The notes under the pieces: model-generated
Databases searched by the model: none
The model's input: only the letters and a program-made list of their open reading frames with translations
What the model was told of the DNA's origin: nothing
Program-made: the position numbers and the translations under genes
Part shown: one piece after another, positions 16,835 to 25,281 of the stretch
How positions within the stretch are numbered: position 1 is the first letter of the stretch
Layout: the number at the start of each line of letters is the position of its first letter
Assembly: GCA_002070415.1 (NCBI GenBank)
Contig: MWDF01000007.1
Coordinates: forward strand, 1-64,000
DNA from: Firmicutes bacterium ADurb.Bin153
GTDB taxonomy: Bacteria > Bacillota > DTU025 > MWDF01
Direction of reading: 5' to 3'
Length of the DNA: 64,000 nt

Positions 16835-17747
16835 CCACGAGCCTCACTTCCGGCTCCAGCCTCTCGCCCGTAGTCTCGCGCACTATCCTCGCGACCAGCT
16901 CCAGCAGCTCCCTTACGTCCCGGGCGGTCGCGCCTTTCACGTTCACTATGAAGTTGGCGTGCCTGTTGGACACTGCTGCGCCCCCGACAGACGTCCCCTT
17001 GAGGCCGCACTGGTCTATCAGTCTGCCGGCGCCCTTGCCCGACGGATTCCTGAACACGCAGCCTGCGCTGGGAAGTTCCAGAGGCTGCTTGCGGGCCCTG
17101 TCCTCCAGCAGCTCCGAGATCTTCTGCCTTATCCTGTCCTTGTCGATGCTTATGAGCTTGGCGTGCACTCTTGTGGCGATGAGCCCGTCGCGCATGAGCG
17201 CGCTCGTCTTGGGGCCGAAGGCCATCTCCTCCCTGGTGAGCTCCATCGCGTTGCCGCTTCCGTCCACGGCCTCGACCAGGGTCGTCACGTCGGATATGTT
17301 CCAGCCGTACGCTCCTGCGTTCATGTACAGCCCGCCGCCTACGGAACCGGGTATCCCGCACGCTTCCGTGAAGCCGGACAATCCCATGCCGGCGAGGTCG
17401 TTGGCCAGCCTCGGCATCAAAGCGCCCGCCTCGGCGACCAGGTTCCCGTCCTCGGCCGTCCAGGCGCACATCCGGTTCGTCCTTATGACGATGCCCCTGA
17501 TTCCCCTGTCGGACACAAGAAGGTTGCTGCCGGCGCCCATCACCAGCCGCCCGATCCCCTCGGCGCTCGTCCATGCCAGCACCTTGGACAGGGCCTCGGG
17601 GCTCGACGGCGAGCACATGAAATCCGCGGGCCCTCCTATCCTGAATGTGGTGTAGGACGACATCGGCTCGTCGACGAGCACCCTCCAGCCGCACATCAAG
17701 GAGAGCTCGTTGACGGCTTTCTCGGAAAGGGTAGTCCTTTCTGCCAT
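16815..17747 (-). CDS. murB: UDP-N-acetylenolpyruvoylglucosamine reductase
   Basis: 310 aa. FAD enzyme reducing UDP-GlcNAc-enolpyruvate to UDP-MurNAc with NADPH. FAD-binding motifs: YTTFRIGGPADF (about 32-43), LVMGAGSNLLVSDRG (about 68-82) and CGIPGSVGGGLYMNAGAYG (130-148). The short C-terminal domain without the Tyr loop marks it as type II. The proton-donor position is Cys230 in PSAGCVFRNP, where E. coli has Ser229; Cys at this site is known in some MurB enzymes. ATG 17747 comes 2 nt after murC. Confidence 0.96.
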   Translation of the reverse strand: MAERTTLSEKAVNELSLMCGWRVLVDEPMSSYTTFRIGGPADFMCSPSSPEALSKVLAWTSAEGIGRLVMGAGSNLLVSDRGIRGIVIRTNRMCAWTAEDGNLVAEAGALMPRLANDLAGMGLSGFTEACGIPGSVGGGLYMNAGAYGWNISDVTTLVEAVDGSGNAMELTREEMAFGPKTSALMRDGLIATRVHAKLISIDKDRIRQKISELLEDRARKQPLELPSAGCVFRNPSGKGAGRLIDQCGLKGTSVGGAAVSNRHANFIVNVKGATARDVRELLELVARIVRETTGERLEPEVRLVGDWDVE

Positions 17748-17749
17748 CG

Positions 17750-19123
17750 CTACTTATCCTCCAAATGCTCGGCAATGATCCTCGAAGCTTTCCAGATGTC
17801 CCCGGCTCCCATGGTCACGACCGTATCGCCCTGCCTGAGCATAGCGAGCGCCCAGTCGGCCGCCTCCTCGGCGCCTTCGGCGAAGGACACCTCCACGTCG
17901 CTTTCCGCCCTTATCCTCTCGGCGAGGGTCCTTCCGTTGACACCCTCGATCGGGCTTTCCCCCGTGCCCTTGTAGTAGACCTCGGTCACGAGCAGCCTGT
18001 CCGCGTCCTTGAACGCGGAGGCGAACCTGTCCATTAGCAGCTTGGTCCTCGTGAAGCGCTGGGGCTGGAACAGGGCGATGAGCCTGCCTCTGCCGGCGGC
18101 CTTCAGCGCGGCCAGCGTCGCTTTGACTTCCTCCGGGTGGTGGGCGTAGTCGTCGACCACCCTTATGCCGTTTACGAAGGCTATGAGCTGGCAGCGCCTG
18201 TCGGCGCCCGCGAAGCCCGCAAGGCCCGCCGATACAAGTCCCATGGGGATCCCCAGCTCCAGCGCCATGGCGGCGGCTCCTATCGCGTTCGACACGTTGT
18301 GCAGCCCGGGCACGGCAAGGTCCACGCGCCCCAGGGGCTCACCGCCCCTTGTGACGGTGAACGAGGAGCCCATCCCGTGACGGTCCACACAGGACGCGGA
18401 ATAGCCCTCCTTCTCGGACAGGCCGTACCTTACCGTCCTGCAGGGCGCGCCGCAGGCAGCTTCCAGGGCGTCTTGTGAATCCGCGCAGACGACAAGGACG
18501 CCCTTAGGGTCCAGCTGCGAGGCGAACTGCCTGAACGCGGCCTTTATCGCCTCGTATGAGCCGTAGTGGTCCCTGTGGTCGTCGTCAACGTTGGTGATCA
18601 CCGCGGCGTAGGGCCTAAGCCTTAGGAACGTGCCGAAGGCCTCGTCCGCCTCCACGAGCATGTTCGGCCCGGCGCCGTAGCGCCCTCCTGTGGGAAGGCC
18701 GGGCAGCCCAGAGCCCACCAGGGCCTTCGGATCCAGCCCCGCTTCCACCATTATGTACATGAGCATGGCGGTAGTCGTGGTCTTGCCGTGCGTGCCGGTG
18801 ATTCCTATGCCCTTGCTAGCGTTGAAAAGCTCCGCGAGGAGCTCGGCCCTCGGCATCGTCTTGATGCCGAGCCTTGCCGCTTCCGTAAGCTCGGGGTCGG
18901 ACACGGGCACCGCGTTGGAGAATACGACTATGTCTGAGCCTACTACCAGCTCCGGCCTGTGGCCTATCCACACCCTGGCCCCCATGCCCTCCAGCTCCCT
19001 GAGTCCGGCGCTGTCTTTTATGTCGGATCCTGTTACTTCTCTTCCCATCCTGAGGAGTATGGACGCAAGGGGCCTCATGCCGTACCCGCCGGCCCCGATG
19101 AAGTGGAACCTGCCCTCAGTCAT
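17750..19123 (-). CDS. murC: UDP-N-acetylmuramate--L-alanine ligase
   Basis: 457 aa. ATP-dependent addition of L-Ala to UDP-MurNAc. N-terminal Rossmann part with HFIGAGGYGMRPLA (7-20), central ATP domain with GITGTHGKTTT (107-117), VEADEAFGTF and NVDDDHRDHYG, and a C-terminal domain with VVDDYAHHPEEVKATL and FQPQRFTRTK. ATG 19123 overlaps the murG stop as ATGA. MurC precedes MurB here, without the fusion or ddl neighbour seen in some groups. Confidence 0.97.
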   Translation of the reverse strand: MTEGRFHFIGAGGYGMRPLASILLRMGREVTGSDIKDSAGLRELEGMGARVWIGHRPELVVGSDIVVFSNAVPVSDPELTEAARLGIKTMPRAELLAELFNASKGIGITGTHGKTTTTAMLMYIMVEAGLDPKALVGSGLPGLPTGGRYGAGPNMLVEADEAFGTFLRLRPYAAVITNVDDDHRDHYGSYEAIKAAFRQFASQLDPKGVLVVCADSQDALEAACGAPCRTVRYGLSEKEGYSASCVDRHGMGSSFTVTRGGEPLGRVDLAVPGLHNVSNAIGAAAMALELGIPMGLVSAGLAGFAGADRRCQLIAFVNGIRVVDDYAHHPEEVKATLAALKAAGRGRLIALFQPQRFTRTKLLMDRFASAFKDADRLLVTEVYYKGTGESPIEGVNGRTLAERIRAESDVEVSFAEGAEEAADWALAMLRQGDTVVTMGAGDIWKASRIIAEHLEDK

Positions 19124-20265
19124 CTCGCATCCTCCCCTCTCATGTGCTTCTCTACGAGATCGGCCACCATCGAGGCGGCATGCGGCGTCGCCAGCTTCTT
19201 GGCGGCCTCTCCCATCGCCCCAAGCCTTGCGGGATCGCCCGCCAGCAGGTCCACCACGCTTGAAAGCTTCGCCCCGTCCAGCACGGCGTCCTCTATAGCT
19301 ATCGCCGCGCCGCTTTCTTCCATCGCCCTCGCGTTCTTCCTCTGTACGTCGTCGGGGACATACGGGTGCGGTACCAGCACAGACGGTACGCCCTTGGCTG
19401 TTATCTCGGCGAGGGTGAGCGCCCCTGCCCTGGATACGACCATGTCCGACGCGGCAAGCGCGGCCGCCATGTCGTGTATGTAGGGCACCACGTAGTTGGC
19501 GCCCCCGCCCACCTCGAAATCCCTCGCAAAGTCCAGGCCCTCGGCTTCCGCCCTTCCCGCGTACTTCTCGAAGTTGGCGTTCCCCGTCGCGAGGATGTAC
19601 CTAACGCCCTTGCCTTCGGAAAGTTTCATGGCCCCCACGGCGGCCTCGTTTATCCTAACGGCGCCCTGGCTGCCTCCGAAGACGAGCACCGTGAACGGGC
19701 CGTGGGCCAGGTTGAGCCTCGCTTCCCCCTCGGGCCTCGTTGTCTTGGTCATGGAAGTCCTTATCGGATTGCCGGTATGGATGACATCGGCAGGGCCCTT
19801 GAAGCCGCTCCTGGAGCTCTCCCAGCTTATGGCGACCCCTTTCGCGAACCTGGCGAGCACCCTGTTGGCAAGCCCGGGGTAGACGTTCTGCTCGTGGAGT
19901 ATCAGAGGCCTTCCGCAGAGCACCGCGGCCGCACCGACCGGAAACGACGCGTAGCCTCCCGTGCCTATCACGGCGTCGGGGGCGAACCTGTTGACTATCC
20001 CTATCGCCTTGAAGACCGACGCCGCCGCCTTGTAGGCGGAGACCAGGGCCCCGAGCCCGGCCCTCCTGGACATGCCCCGCACGTCGAGGGCCACGAACTC
20101 ATAACCCTCCCTCGGCACAAGGTCGCTTTCCAGCCCCCTTGCCCCGCCAACGTACAGGAACGAGGCCCCGGGGTGCCTCGCCTTTAGCTCTGCCGCTATC
20201 GCCAACGCCGGATATATGTGACCGCCGGTGCCCCCGCCGGTGATTAGGAAACGCTGGATCGACAT
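19120..20265 (-). CDS. murG: UDP-GlcNAc:lipid I GlcNAc transferase
   Basis: 381 aa, GT28 family. Converts lipid I to lipid II at the inner membrane face. The first G-loop TGGGTGGHIYPALAIA lies at 9-24, then GTGGYASFP and HEQNVYPGLANR in the N-terminal domain. The UDP-GlcNAc-binding C-terminal domain has FGGSQGA, SRAGALTLAEI and a PHPYVPDDVQRKNA motif. ATG 20265 has GGGGAGG at the ftsW stop, 2 nt away. Confidence 0.97.
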   Translation of the reverse strand: MSIQRFLITGGGTGGHIYPALAIAAELKARHPGASFLYVGGARGLESDLVPREGYEFVALDVRGMSRRAGLGALVSAYKAAASVFKAIGIVNRFAPDAVIGTGGYASFPVGAAAVLCGRPLILHEQNVYPGLANRVLARFAKGVAISWESSRSGFKGPADVIHTGNPIRTSMTKTTRPEGEARLNLAHGPFTVLVFGGSQGAVRINEAAVGAMKLSEGKGVRYILATGNANFEKYAGRAEAEGLDFARDFEVGGGANYVVPYIHDMAAALAASDMVVSRAGALTLAEITAKGVPSVLVPHPYVPDDVQRKNARAMEESGAAIAIEDAVLDGAKLSSVVDLLAGDPARLGAMGEAAKKLATPHAASMVADLVEKHMRGEDAR

Positions 20266-20267
20266 GT

Positions 20268-21374
20268 CTACCTCCCCTGCAGGGTACCCCTGGAGATGTT
20301 AAGAAGAAGGCCTATTGCGGCCATCGTAGGTATCATGGACGAGCCTCCGGCCGAGACGAGCGGCAACGTCATGCCCGTCACGGGCAGCAGGTTCGCCACG
20401 ACCCCCATGTTTATGAACGCCTGGAGTGCTATCCACATAGAAAGCCCGTAGGCAAGCGTAGACCTGAACGTGTCCTCCGCCAGGTTGGCAAGCCTTAATC
20501 CTCTTATCGCGATTATCAGATACAGCGCACCGAATCCCAGGGTGCCGATGAGCCCCAGCTCCTCGCCCACGACGGCGAATATGAAGTCGGTGTGCTGCTC
20601 CGGTATGTAGTACATCTTCTGCCTGGAAAGTCCGAGCCCGAGGCCCTTTATGCCTCCCGAGCCGAGGGCGTAGAGCGTCTGGACTATCTGGTAGCCGGAC
20701 GATCTGGCATCGGACCAGGGGTTCAGGAACCCCGTTATCCTCCGCCACCTGTACGGCTCGCGCACCGCCCAGATGAACCCGCCTATGACTGCGGGGGATC
20801 CGATCATCGCAAGAACGGCCTTGTGCTTAGTGTTCGTGAACACCACGGTCAGGCCGAGCACCAGGAAGAGGCCCGCGGTGCTGAAGTCGGGCTCGAGGAA
20901 CACAAGGCCCAGGGCCGAGAGTGTGAGCACCACGGGTACGATCACCGTGTAGATGAAGTCAGTCTTCCCCTGCTGTCCGATGTAGTCGAAATACCACGCC
21001 AGCAGATATATGAGGGCGGGCTTTGCGAACTCCGACGGCTGCAGGGTGCCTATCCCTAGGTCGATCCATCTCCTTGCGCCGCCGACGGACTTGCCTATCA
21101 CGAGGACGGCGGCAAGGGAGGCGAGCGACGCCAGGAATACGGGTACTGCCAGCTTCTTCGCGTTCTCCAGCCTGAGCCTCATGCATACGTACATGGTAGC
21201 GATGCCGAGCGCCACCCAGATTACCTGCTTCTTTATGTAGTAGAACATGTCGCCGAAGTCGGTCAGCGCCTGGGTCTGGGAGGCGCTGAACACCATGACG
21301 AGGCCCGCACCCAGAAGGAGCATGGCCGGTACGAATATCGACATGTCATAGGCCCTCTGCCTGTAGTCTTTCAT
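20268..21374 (-). CDS. ftsW: SEDS glycosyltransferase FtsW
   Basis: 368 aa, about ten membrane segments. Polymerises lipid II at the septum together with the class B PBP FtsI. SEDS motifs: FSASQ (about 29-33), GGARRWIDLGIGTLQPSEFAKPA (about 98-120) and the C-terminal GEELGLIG, NMGVVANLLPVTGMTLPLVSAGGSSM. It directly follows mraY by 1 nt; murD, usually placed between these two genes, is missing. FtsW rather than RodA is chosen from the dcw context. Confidence 0.95.
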   Translation of the reverse strand: MKDYRQRAYDMSIFVPAMLLLGAGLVMVFSASQTQALTDFGDMFYYIKKQVIWVALGIATMYVCMRLRLENAKKLAVPVFLASLASLAAVLVIGKSVGGARRWIDLGIGTLQPSEFAKPALIYLLAWYFDYIGQQGKTDFIYTVIVPVVLTLSALGLVFLEPDFSTAGLFLVLGLTVVFTNTKHKAVLAMIGSPAVIGGFIWAVREPYRWRRITGFLNPWSDARSSGYQIVQTLYALGSGGIKGLGLGLSRQKMYYIPEQHTDFIFAVVGEELGLIGTLGFGALYLIIAIRGLRLANLAEDTFRSTLAYGLSMWIALQAFINMGVVANLLPVTGMTLPLVSAGGSSMIPTMAAIGLLLNISRGTLQGR

Positions 21375-21375
21375 C

Positions 21376-22329
21376 CTAACCCCTTATGAACACCAGTATT
21401 CCCAGAGCGCCGCATATGAACGACGCTATCCAGAATCCCACGGCCACGTGGGTCTCCGGATAGCCCAGCAGTTCGAAATGGTGGTGTATGGGCGCCATCT
21501 TGAAAAGGCGCCTTTTGAGCTTCCTTATGTAGTATACCTGGATGACCGACGAGAGCACCTCCACCGCGTACAGGGCCCCTATCACCGCAAGCAGCAGCTC
21601 GTTGTGAGTGAGCACCGCCAGCGCGCCCAGTATGCCCCCCAGGCCCAGCGATCCCGTATCCCCCATGAAGACCAGGGCGGGATTCGAGTTGAAGACTAGG
21701 AAGGCAAGGCACGAGCCGACGAAGGCCGCCGACAGCGCCGTGATGTCCTCCTGCATGCAGAGGAACGCTATTACTCCGTATGCGCCTATTGAGGCGGCCG
21801 CGGCCCCGGCTGCGAGGCCGTCCACCCCGTCGGCGAAGTTCATTCCGTTGGCAGCGCCTATTACGATGAACATCGCGAACGGGATGTAGAAAAGACCCAT
21901 GCTTATCGGTCCGCCCATGAAGGGCACCTTCACGTCCCCGCCGTAGGTGGCGTAGGCGAACCATGCGAGGGCGCCCGCGAACACCAGCTGTCCAAGGAAC
22001 TTGAACCTCCCCTTAAGGCCGAGGCTCCTCTTGTTTTTTATCTTCAGGTAGTCGTCGAGGAAGCCGATCGCCGCGAAGCCCGCCGCCGTTATGGTAGCCA
22101 TGAGGACGTCCATGGTGAAAGGTATGAAGAATATGAGCGAGACGGTGACTCCCGCTGCCATGATTATCCCTCCCATGCTGGGAGTGCCCTGCTTGGAAAG
22201 GTGGGTGCTGGGCCCGTCGTCCCTTACGAACTGCCCCAGCTTGAACTTCTTCAGCTGCTTGATTATCCAGGGCGCCACCAGGACGCCCGTAACGCATGAA
22301 GCGATGAATGACAATACCGCGCTTTGCAT
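21376..22329 (-). CDS. mraY: Phospho-MurNAc-pentapeptide transferase
   Basis: 317 aa, about ten membrane helices. Transfers phospho-MurNAc-pentapeptide to undecaprenyl phosphate, giving lipid I. Motifs: LSKQGTPSMGGI (near 45), FLDDYLKIKN (near 93), NGMNFADGVDGLAAG (near 164) and HHHFELLGYPE near the C-terminus, which carry the catalytic Asp and His residues. ATG 22329 is chosen over GTG 22347 because AGGAG lies 10 nt before it and the GTG has no ribosome-binding site. Confidence 0.97.
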   Translation of the reverse strand: MQSAVLSFIASCVTGVLVAPWIIKQLKKFKLGQFVRDDGPSTHLSKQGTPSMGGIIMAAGVTVSLIFFIPFTMDVLMATITAAGFAAIGFLDDYLKIKNKRSLGLKGRFKFLGQLVFAGALAWFAYATYGGDVKVPFMGGPISMGLFYIPFAMFIVIGAANGMNFADGVDGLAAGAAAASIGAYGVIAFLCMQEDITALSAAFVGSCLAFLVFNSNPALVFMGDTGSLGLGGILGALAVLTHNELLLAVIGALYAVEVLSSVIQVYYIRKLKRRLFKMAPIHHHFELLGYPETHVAVGFWIASFICGALGILVFIRG

Positions 22330-22348
22330 GCTCGTCTTACTCCTCACA

Positions 22349-23767
22349 CTAATGTGCTGATTCCGTAATCCCCGTCAAGATCGCCACTACCTTGTCCATG
22401 CCGATCGACCTGCTGCCCTTAACAAGCACCAGGGCGTCCTTGGGCGCGACGCGGACGATCTTCTCGGCCGCCTCCTCGTGCGTATCGGTGTGTACCGCGT
22501 TCTTGTATCCTGCGGCTACGAGTCCCTCGAATATCCCATGCCCAAGGGCCCCCATGGTGACTATGCCGCCCACCGGCAGCTTCGCCAGCTTGCCGCCCAG
22601 TTCGTGATGCATCATGAGCGAGGTTGCGCCGAGTTCCACCATCCCTCCGAGGACGAGATACAGGGGCTTCCCGGCAGCAAGGGCCATGGCGGAGTCCGCG
22701 GCCGCGGGCACGGATTCCGGATTCGCGTTGTACGTGTCGTCCAGTACGTCGAATCCCGCAAGGGCGTGCTTTACGCACATCCTCATGGCAGAGGGCCTGA
22801 AATCGGCCAAGGCTGCCCTTATGTCGTCGGGGTCCACCCCTTCGGAAAGCCCTGCGCATGTGGCGGCAAGGGCGTTCCTCACCTGGTGGGAGCCCGCGAA
22901 GGGCACCCTGACCCCTTCGATCTCATCCATATCAAGGCCCAGCAGGGCCTTGGCCTTCTCCGATAACCTTATCCCGAACGTCGAACCGTCCTTGTCGTAT
23001 GATACGTCCGCCGCCGTCAGGTCCGAACCCTGCCTGAAGCCGTAGCTCAGCCAGGGGCACCTGCTGACGGACCTCATGGCGTAAACCATGTCGTCGTCCA
23101 TGTTCAGGATGGCGAGCCCATCTGGAGGAAGCGCCTCCACGAGCTCGGCCTTGGCCTTGGCGATTCCTTCCTTCGAACCGAGGAACTCCATGTGCATGCT
23201 GCCGACTATGGTTACTATCCCCTTCTTCGGAAGCGCGATGTCGGCCAGGTTCCTTATCTGGCCTGCCCCTCTCATCGCCATCTCGATGACCGCGACCTGA
23301 TGGTCCGGCTCAAGGCCCAGCAACGTCAGCGGGCAGCCTATCTCCCCGTTGAGGTTGCCCACGGTCCTTAGCACCTTGTATCTCCTGGACAGGACCGCGG
23401 CGGTCATGTCCTTCGTCGTCGTCTTGCCGGCCGAGCCTGTCACGCCTATTACCGGCAGGTCGAACCTCCTTCGGTGCATGGCGGCGACCTTGCCCAGGGC
23501 CACGAGCGCATCGTCTGTCAGGACCACGCTCATGCCGGCGGGCACGCGATCGGGAATCCTCGAAACCAGCGCCGCCCTGGCCCCGTTCCCGTATGCGTCC
23601 TCGAGGTAGTCATGCCCGTCCACGCGCTCTCCTTTGAGCGCCACGAACAGCCACCCGTCGGCCTTGTGCCTGCTGTCGGTGGCAAACCCTGCTACGGTGC
23701 CCGCGGCCGGCCCTGAGGCCAACCTTCCCTCAGACGCTCCGATTATCCATCCCAAGTCGAACATCAT
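22349..23767 (-). CDS. murF: UDP-MurNAc-tripeptide--D-alanyl-D-alanine ligase
   Basis: 472 aa. Adds D-Ala-D-Ala to the stem peptide. ATP motif GVTGSAGKTTT at 108-118, then GNLNGEIGCPLTLL, EMAMRGAGQI and LDDTYNANPESVPAA, all MurF hallmarks. The start ATG ATG (23767) overlaps the murE stop as ATGA. The D-Ala-D-Ala ligase that would supply its substrate is not in the window. Confidence 0.97.
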   Translation of the reverse strand: MMFDLGWIIGASEGRLASGPAAGTVAGFATDSRHKADGWLFVALKGERVDGHDYLEDAYGNGARAALVSRIPDRVPAGMSVVLTDDALVALGKVAAMHRRRFDLPVIGVTGSAGKTTTKDMTAAVLSRRYKVLRTVGNLNGEIGCPLTLLGLEPDHQVAVIEMAMRGAGQIRNLADIALPKKGIVTIVGSMHMEFLGSKEGIAKAKAELVEALPPDGLAILNMDDDMVYAMRSVSRCPWLSYGFRQGSDLTAADVSYDKDGSTFGIRLSEKAKALLGLDMDEIEGVRVPFAGSHQVRNALAATCAGLSEGVDPDDIRAALADFRPSAMRMCVKHALAGFDVLDDTYNANPESVPAAADSAMALAAGKPLYLVLGGMVELGATSLMMHHELGGKLAKLPVGGIVTMGALGHGIFEGLVAAGYKNAVHTDTHEEAAEKIVRVAPKDALVLVKGSRSIGMDKVVAILTGITESAH

Positions 23768-25260
23768 TTCCCGAGAAGCTCCGTTATCGCGGAAGCTGCC
23801 TCCTCCCTGTCGTCGAAATGGACCGTAGTCTGGCCCTTTATCTGATATGTCTCGTGGCCCTTGCCTGCGATCACCACGAGGTCTCCCTGCCTTGCAAGCC
23901 TTACGGCCTTCTTTATCGCGGCCCGCCTGTCGGGCTCCACCTCATATGCCTTGCCCGGGATCATGCCCTCGGAGATCTCCCTTATTATCGCCATGGGGTC
24001 CTCGCTCCTGGGATTGTCCGAGGTGAGCAGGGTGTAGTCGGCCAGCTGCTGCGATACTGCCCCCATCTTCGGCCTTTTGGTCCTGTCGCGGTCGCCGCCG
24101 CAGCCGAAGACCGAGATGAGCCTGCCTGACGTGATGTCGCGCGCGGTCCTGAGCACGTTCTCCAGGCTGTCGGGCGTGTGCGCGTAGTCCACGACCACGG
24201 CGAAGTCCTGGCCCGCGTCCACCCTCTGGAACCTGCCCGGCACGCCTTCGAAGCTTGCAAGGGCCGCCGCGGACCTGTCAAGCCCGATGCCGGCCGCAAG
24301 GCAGGCTCCCATCGCTGCCAGGCAGTTGTATATGTTGAAGCTGCCCATCAGCTTCGTTGTCACCTCCACGCTCTCGCCTTCTATCGTCCTAACCGTGAAC
24401 GTGTTTCCGCCTAGGCCCTTCCTGATGTCGTCGGCGTAAAGGAAGGATCCTTTCTGCAGGCCGTATGTGATGCTCCTCGCGCCGGCCTCCCTGGCATGCC
24501 TTCCCATGAAGCCGGAGTACTGGTCGTCGGCGTTGAGCACGGCCGCCTTGACGGGGAGCTTGTTTGCGCCCCCCCTGTTCTGGCTTAGCGAGGAGAACAG
24601 CTTCGCCTTCGCTATCGCATACCCCTCGAAAGTCAGGTGGTAATCCAGGTGGTCGTGTCCAAGGTTCGTGAACACGCCGACGTCGAAGCAGATGTCAGAG
24701 ACGCGCCCTTGCACAAGCGCATGGGAGGATACTTCCATGACCGCGGCCCTGCACCCCGCCTCTACCATCTCGGACATGTAGGACGCTATGTCCAGCGATT
24801 CGGGCGTAGTGTTTCCCGCGGTCATCGTCCTGGCACCCGTCCTGTACTGGATCGTGCCCATCAGGCCGCACTTTATCCCGCATTCGTTCAGGATATGCTC
24901 TATAAGGTATGTCGTCGTGGTCTTGCCCTTCGTCCCTGTCACGCCTATTACCGTGATCCTCGACGACGGGTCGTGATAGAACCTGGTGGCAAGCTTCGAC
25001 AGCGCATCCCTGCTGTCGGGCACCTTTACGCCGACCACGCCGGCCGGCATCTCGCAGTCCCTGCTGTGGACGACCGCCGCGGCGCCTCTTTCGCAGGCCG
25101 AAGCTATGAAATCATGCCCGTCGAGCTTCGCGCCGATGAGCGCCACGTACATATCGCCATTTGCCACCTGCCTCGAGTCGTAGCAGATCTTGTTTATCTC
25201 CGGGTCCGACGGACCGCGGCCCCATTCCCCTATTCCGTCTACGAGCTTTGAGAGCTTCAT
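23764..25260 (-). CDS. murE: UDP-MurNAc-tripeptide synthetase, probably meso-DAP adding
   Basis: 498 aa. Adds the third stem residue. ATP loop GVTGTKGKTTT at 106-116, then TTPESLDIASYM, EVSSHALVQGRV, FTNLGHDHLDYH and DYAHTPDSLENVL. The specificity loop is DNPR at 415-418, typical of meso-diaminopimelate enzymes; this agrees with the dapA-lysC-asd-dapB genes at the right end of the window. ATG 25260 follows GAGGTGA. Confidence 0.97.
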   Translation of the reverse strand: MKLSKLVDGIGEWGRGPSDPEINKICYDSRQVANGDMYVALIGAKLDGHDFIASACERGAAAVVHSRDCEMPAGVVGVKVPDSRDALSKLATRFYHDPSSRITVIGVTGTKGKTTTTYLIEHILNECGIKCGLMGTIQYRTGARTMTAGNTTPESLDIASYMSEMVEAGCRAAVMEVSSHALVQGRVSDICFDVGVFTNLGHDHLDYHLTFEGYAIAKAKLFSSLSQNRGGANKLPVKAAVLNADDQYSGFMGRHAREAGARSITYGLQKGSFLYADDIRKGLGGNTFTVRTIEGESVEVTTKLMGSFNIYNCLAAMGACLAAGIGLDRSAAALASFEGVPGRFQRVDAGQDFAVVVDYAHTPDSLENVLRTARDITSGRLISVFGCGGDRDRTKRPKMGAVSQQLADYTLLTSDNPRSEDPMAIIREISEGMIPGKAYEVEPDRRAAIKKAVRLARQGDLVVIAGKGHETYQIKGQTTVHFDDREEAASAITELLGK

Positions 25261-25281
25261 CCTATCACCTCACATCGCTTA

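Noticed and set aside
16731-17975. Open frame of 414 codons on the plus strand opposite murB/ftsQ
   Set aside because: It is antisense to murB, ftsQ and murC, which carry full family motifs; the product is His/Arg/Pro-rich without domains. High GC produces such shadows.
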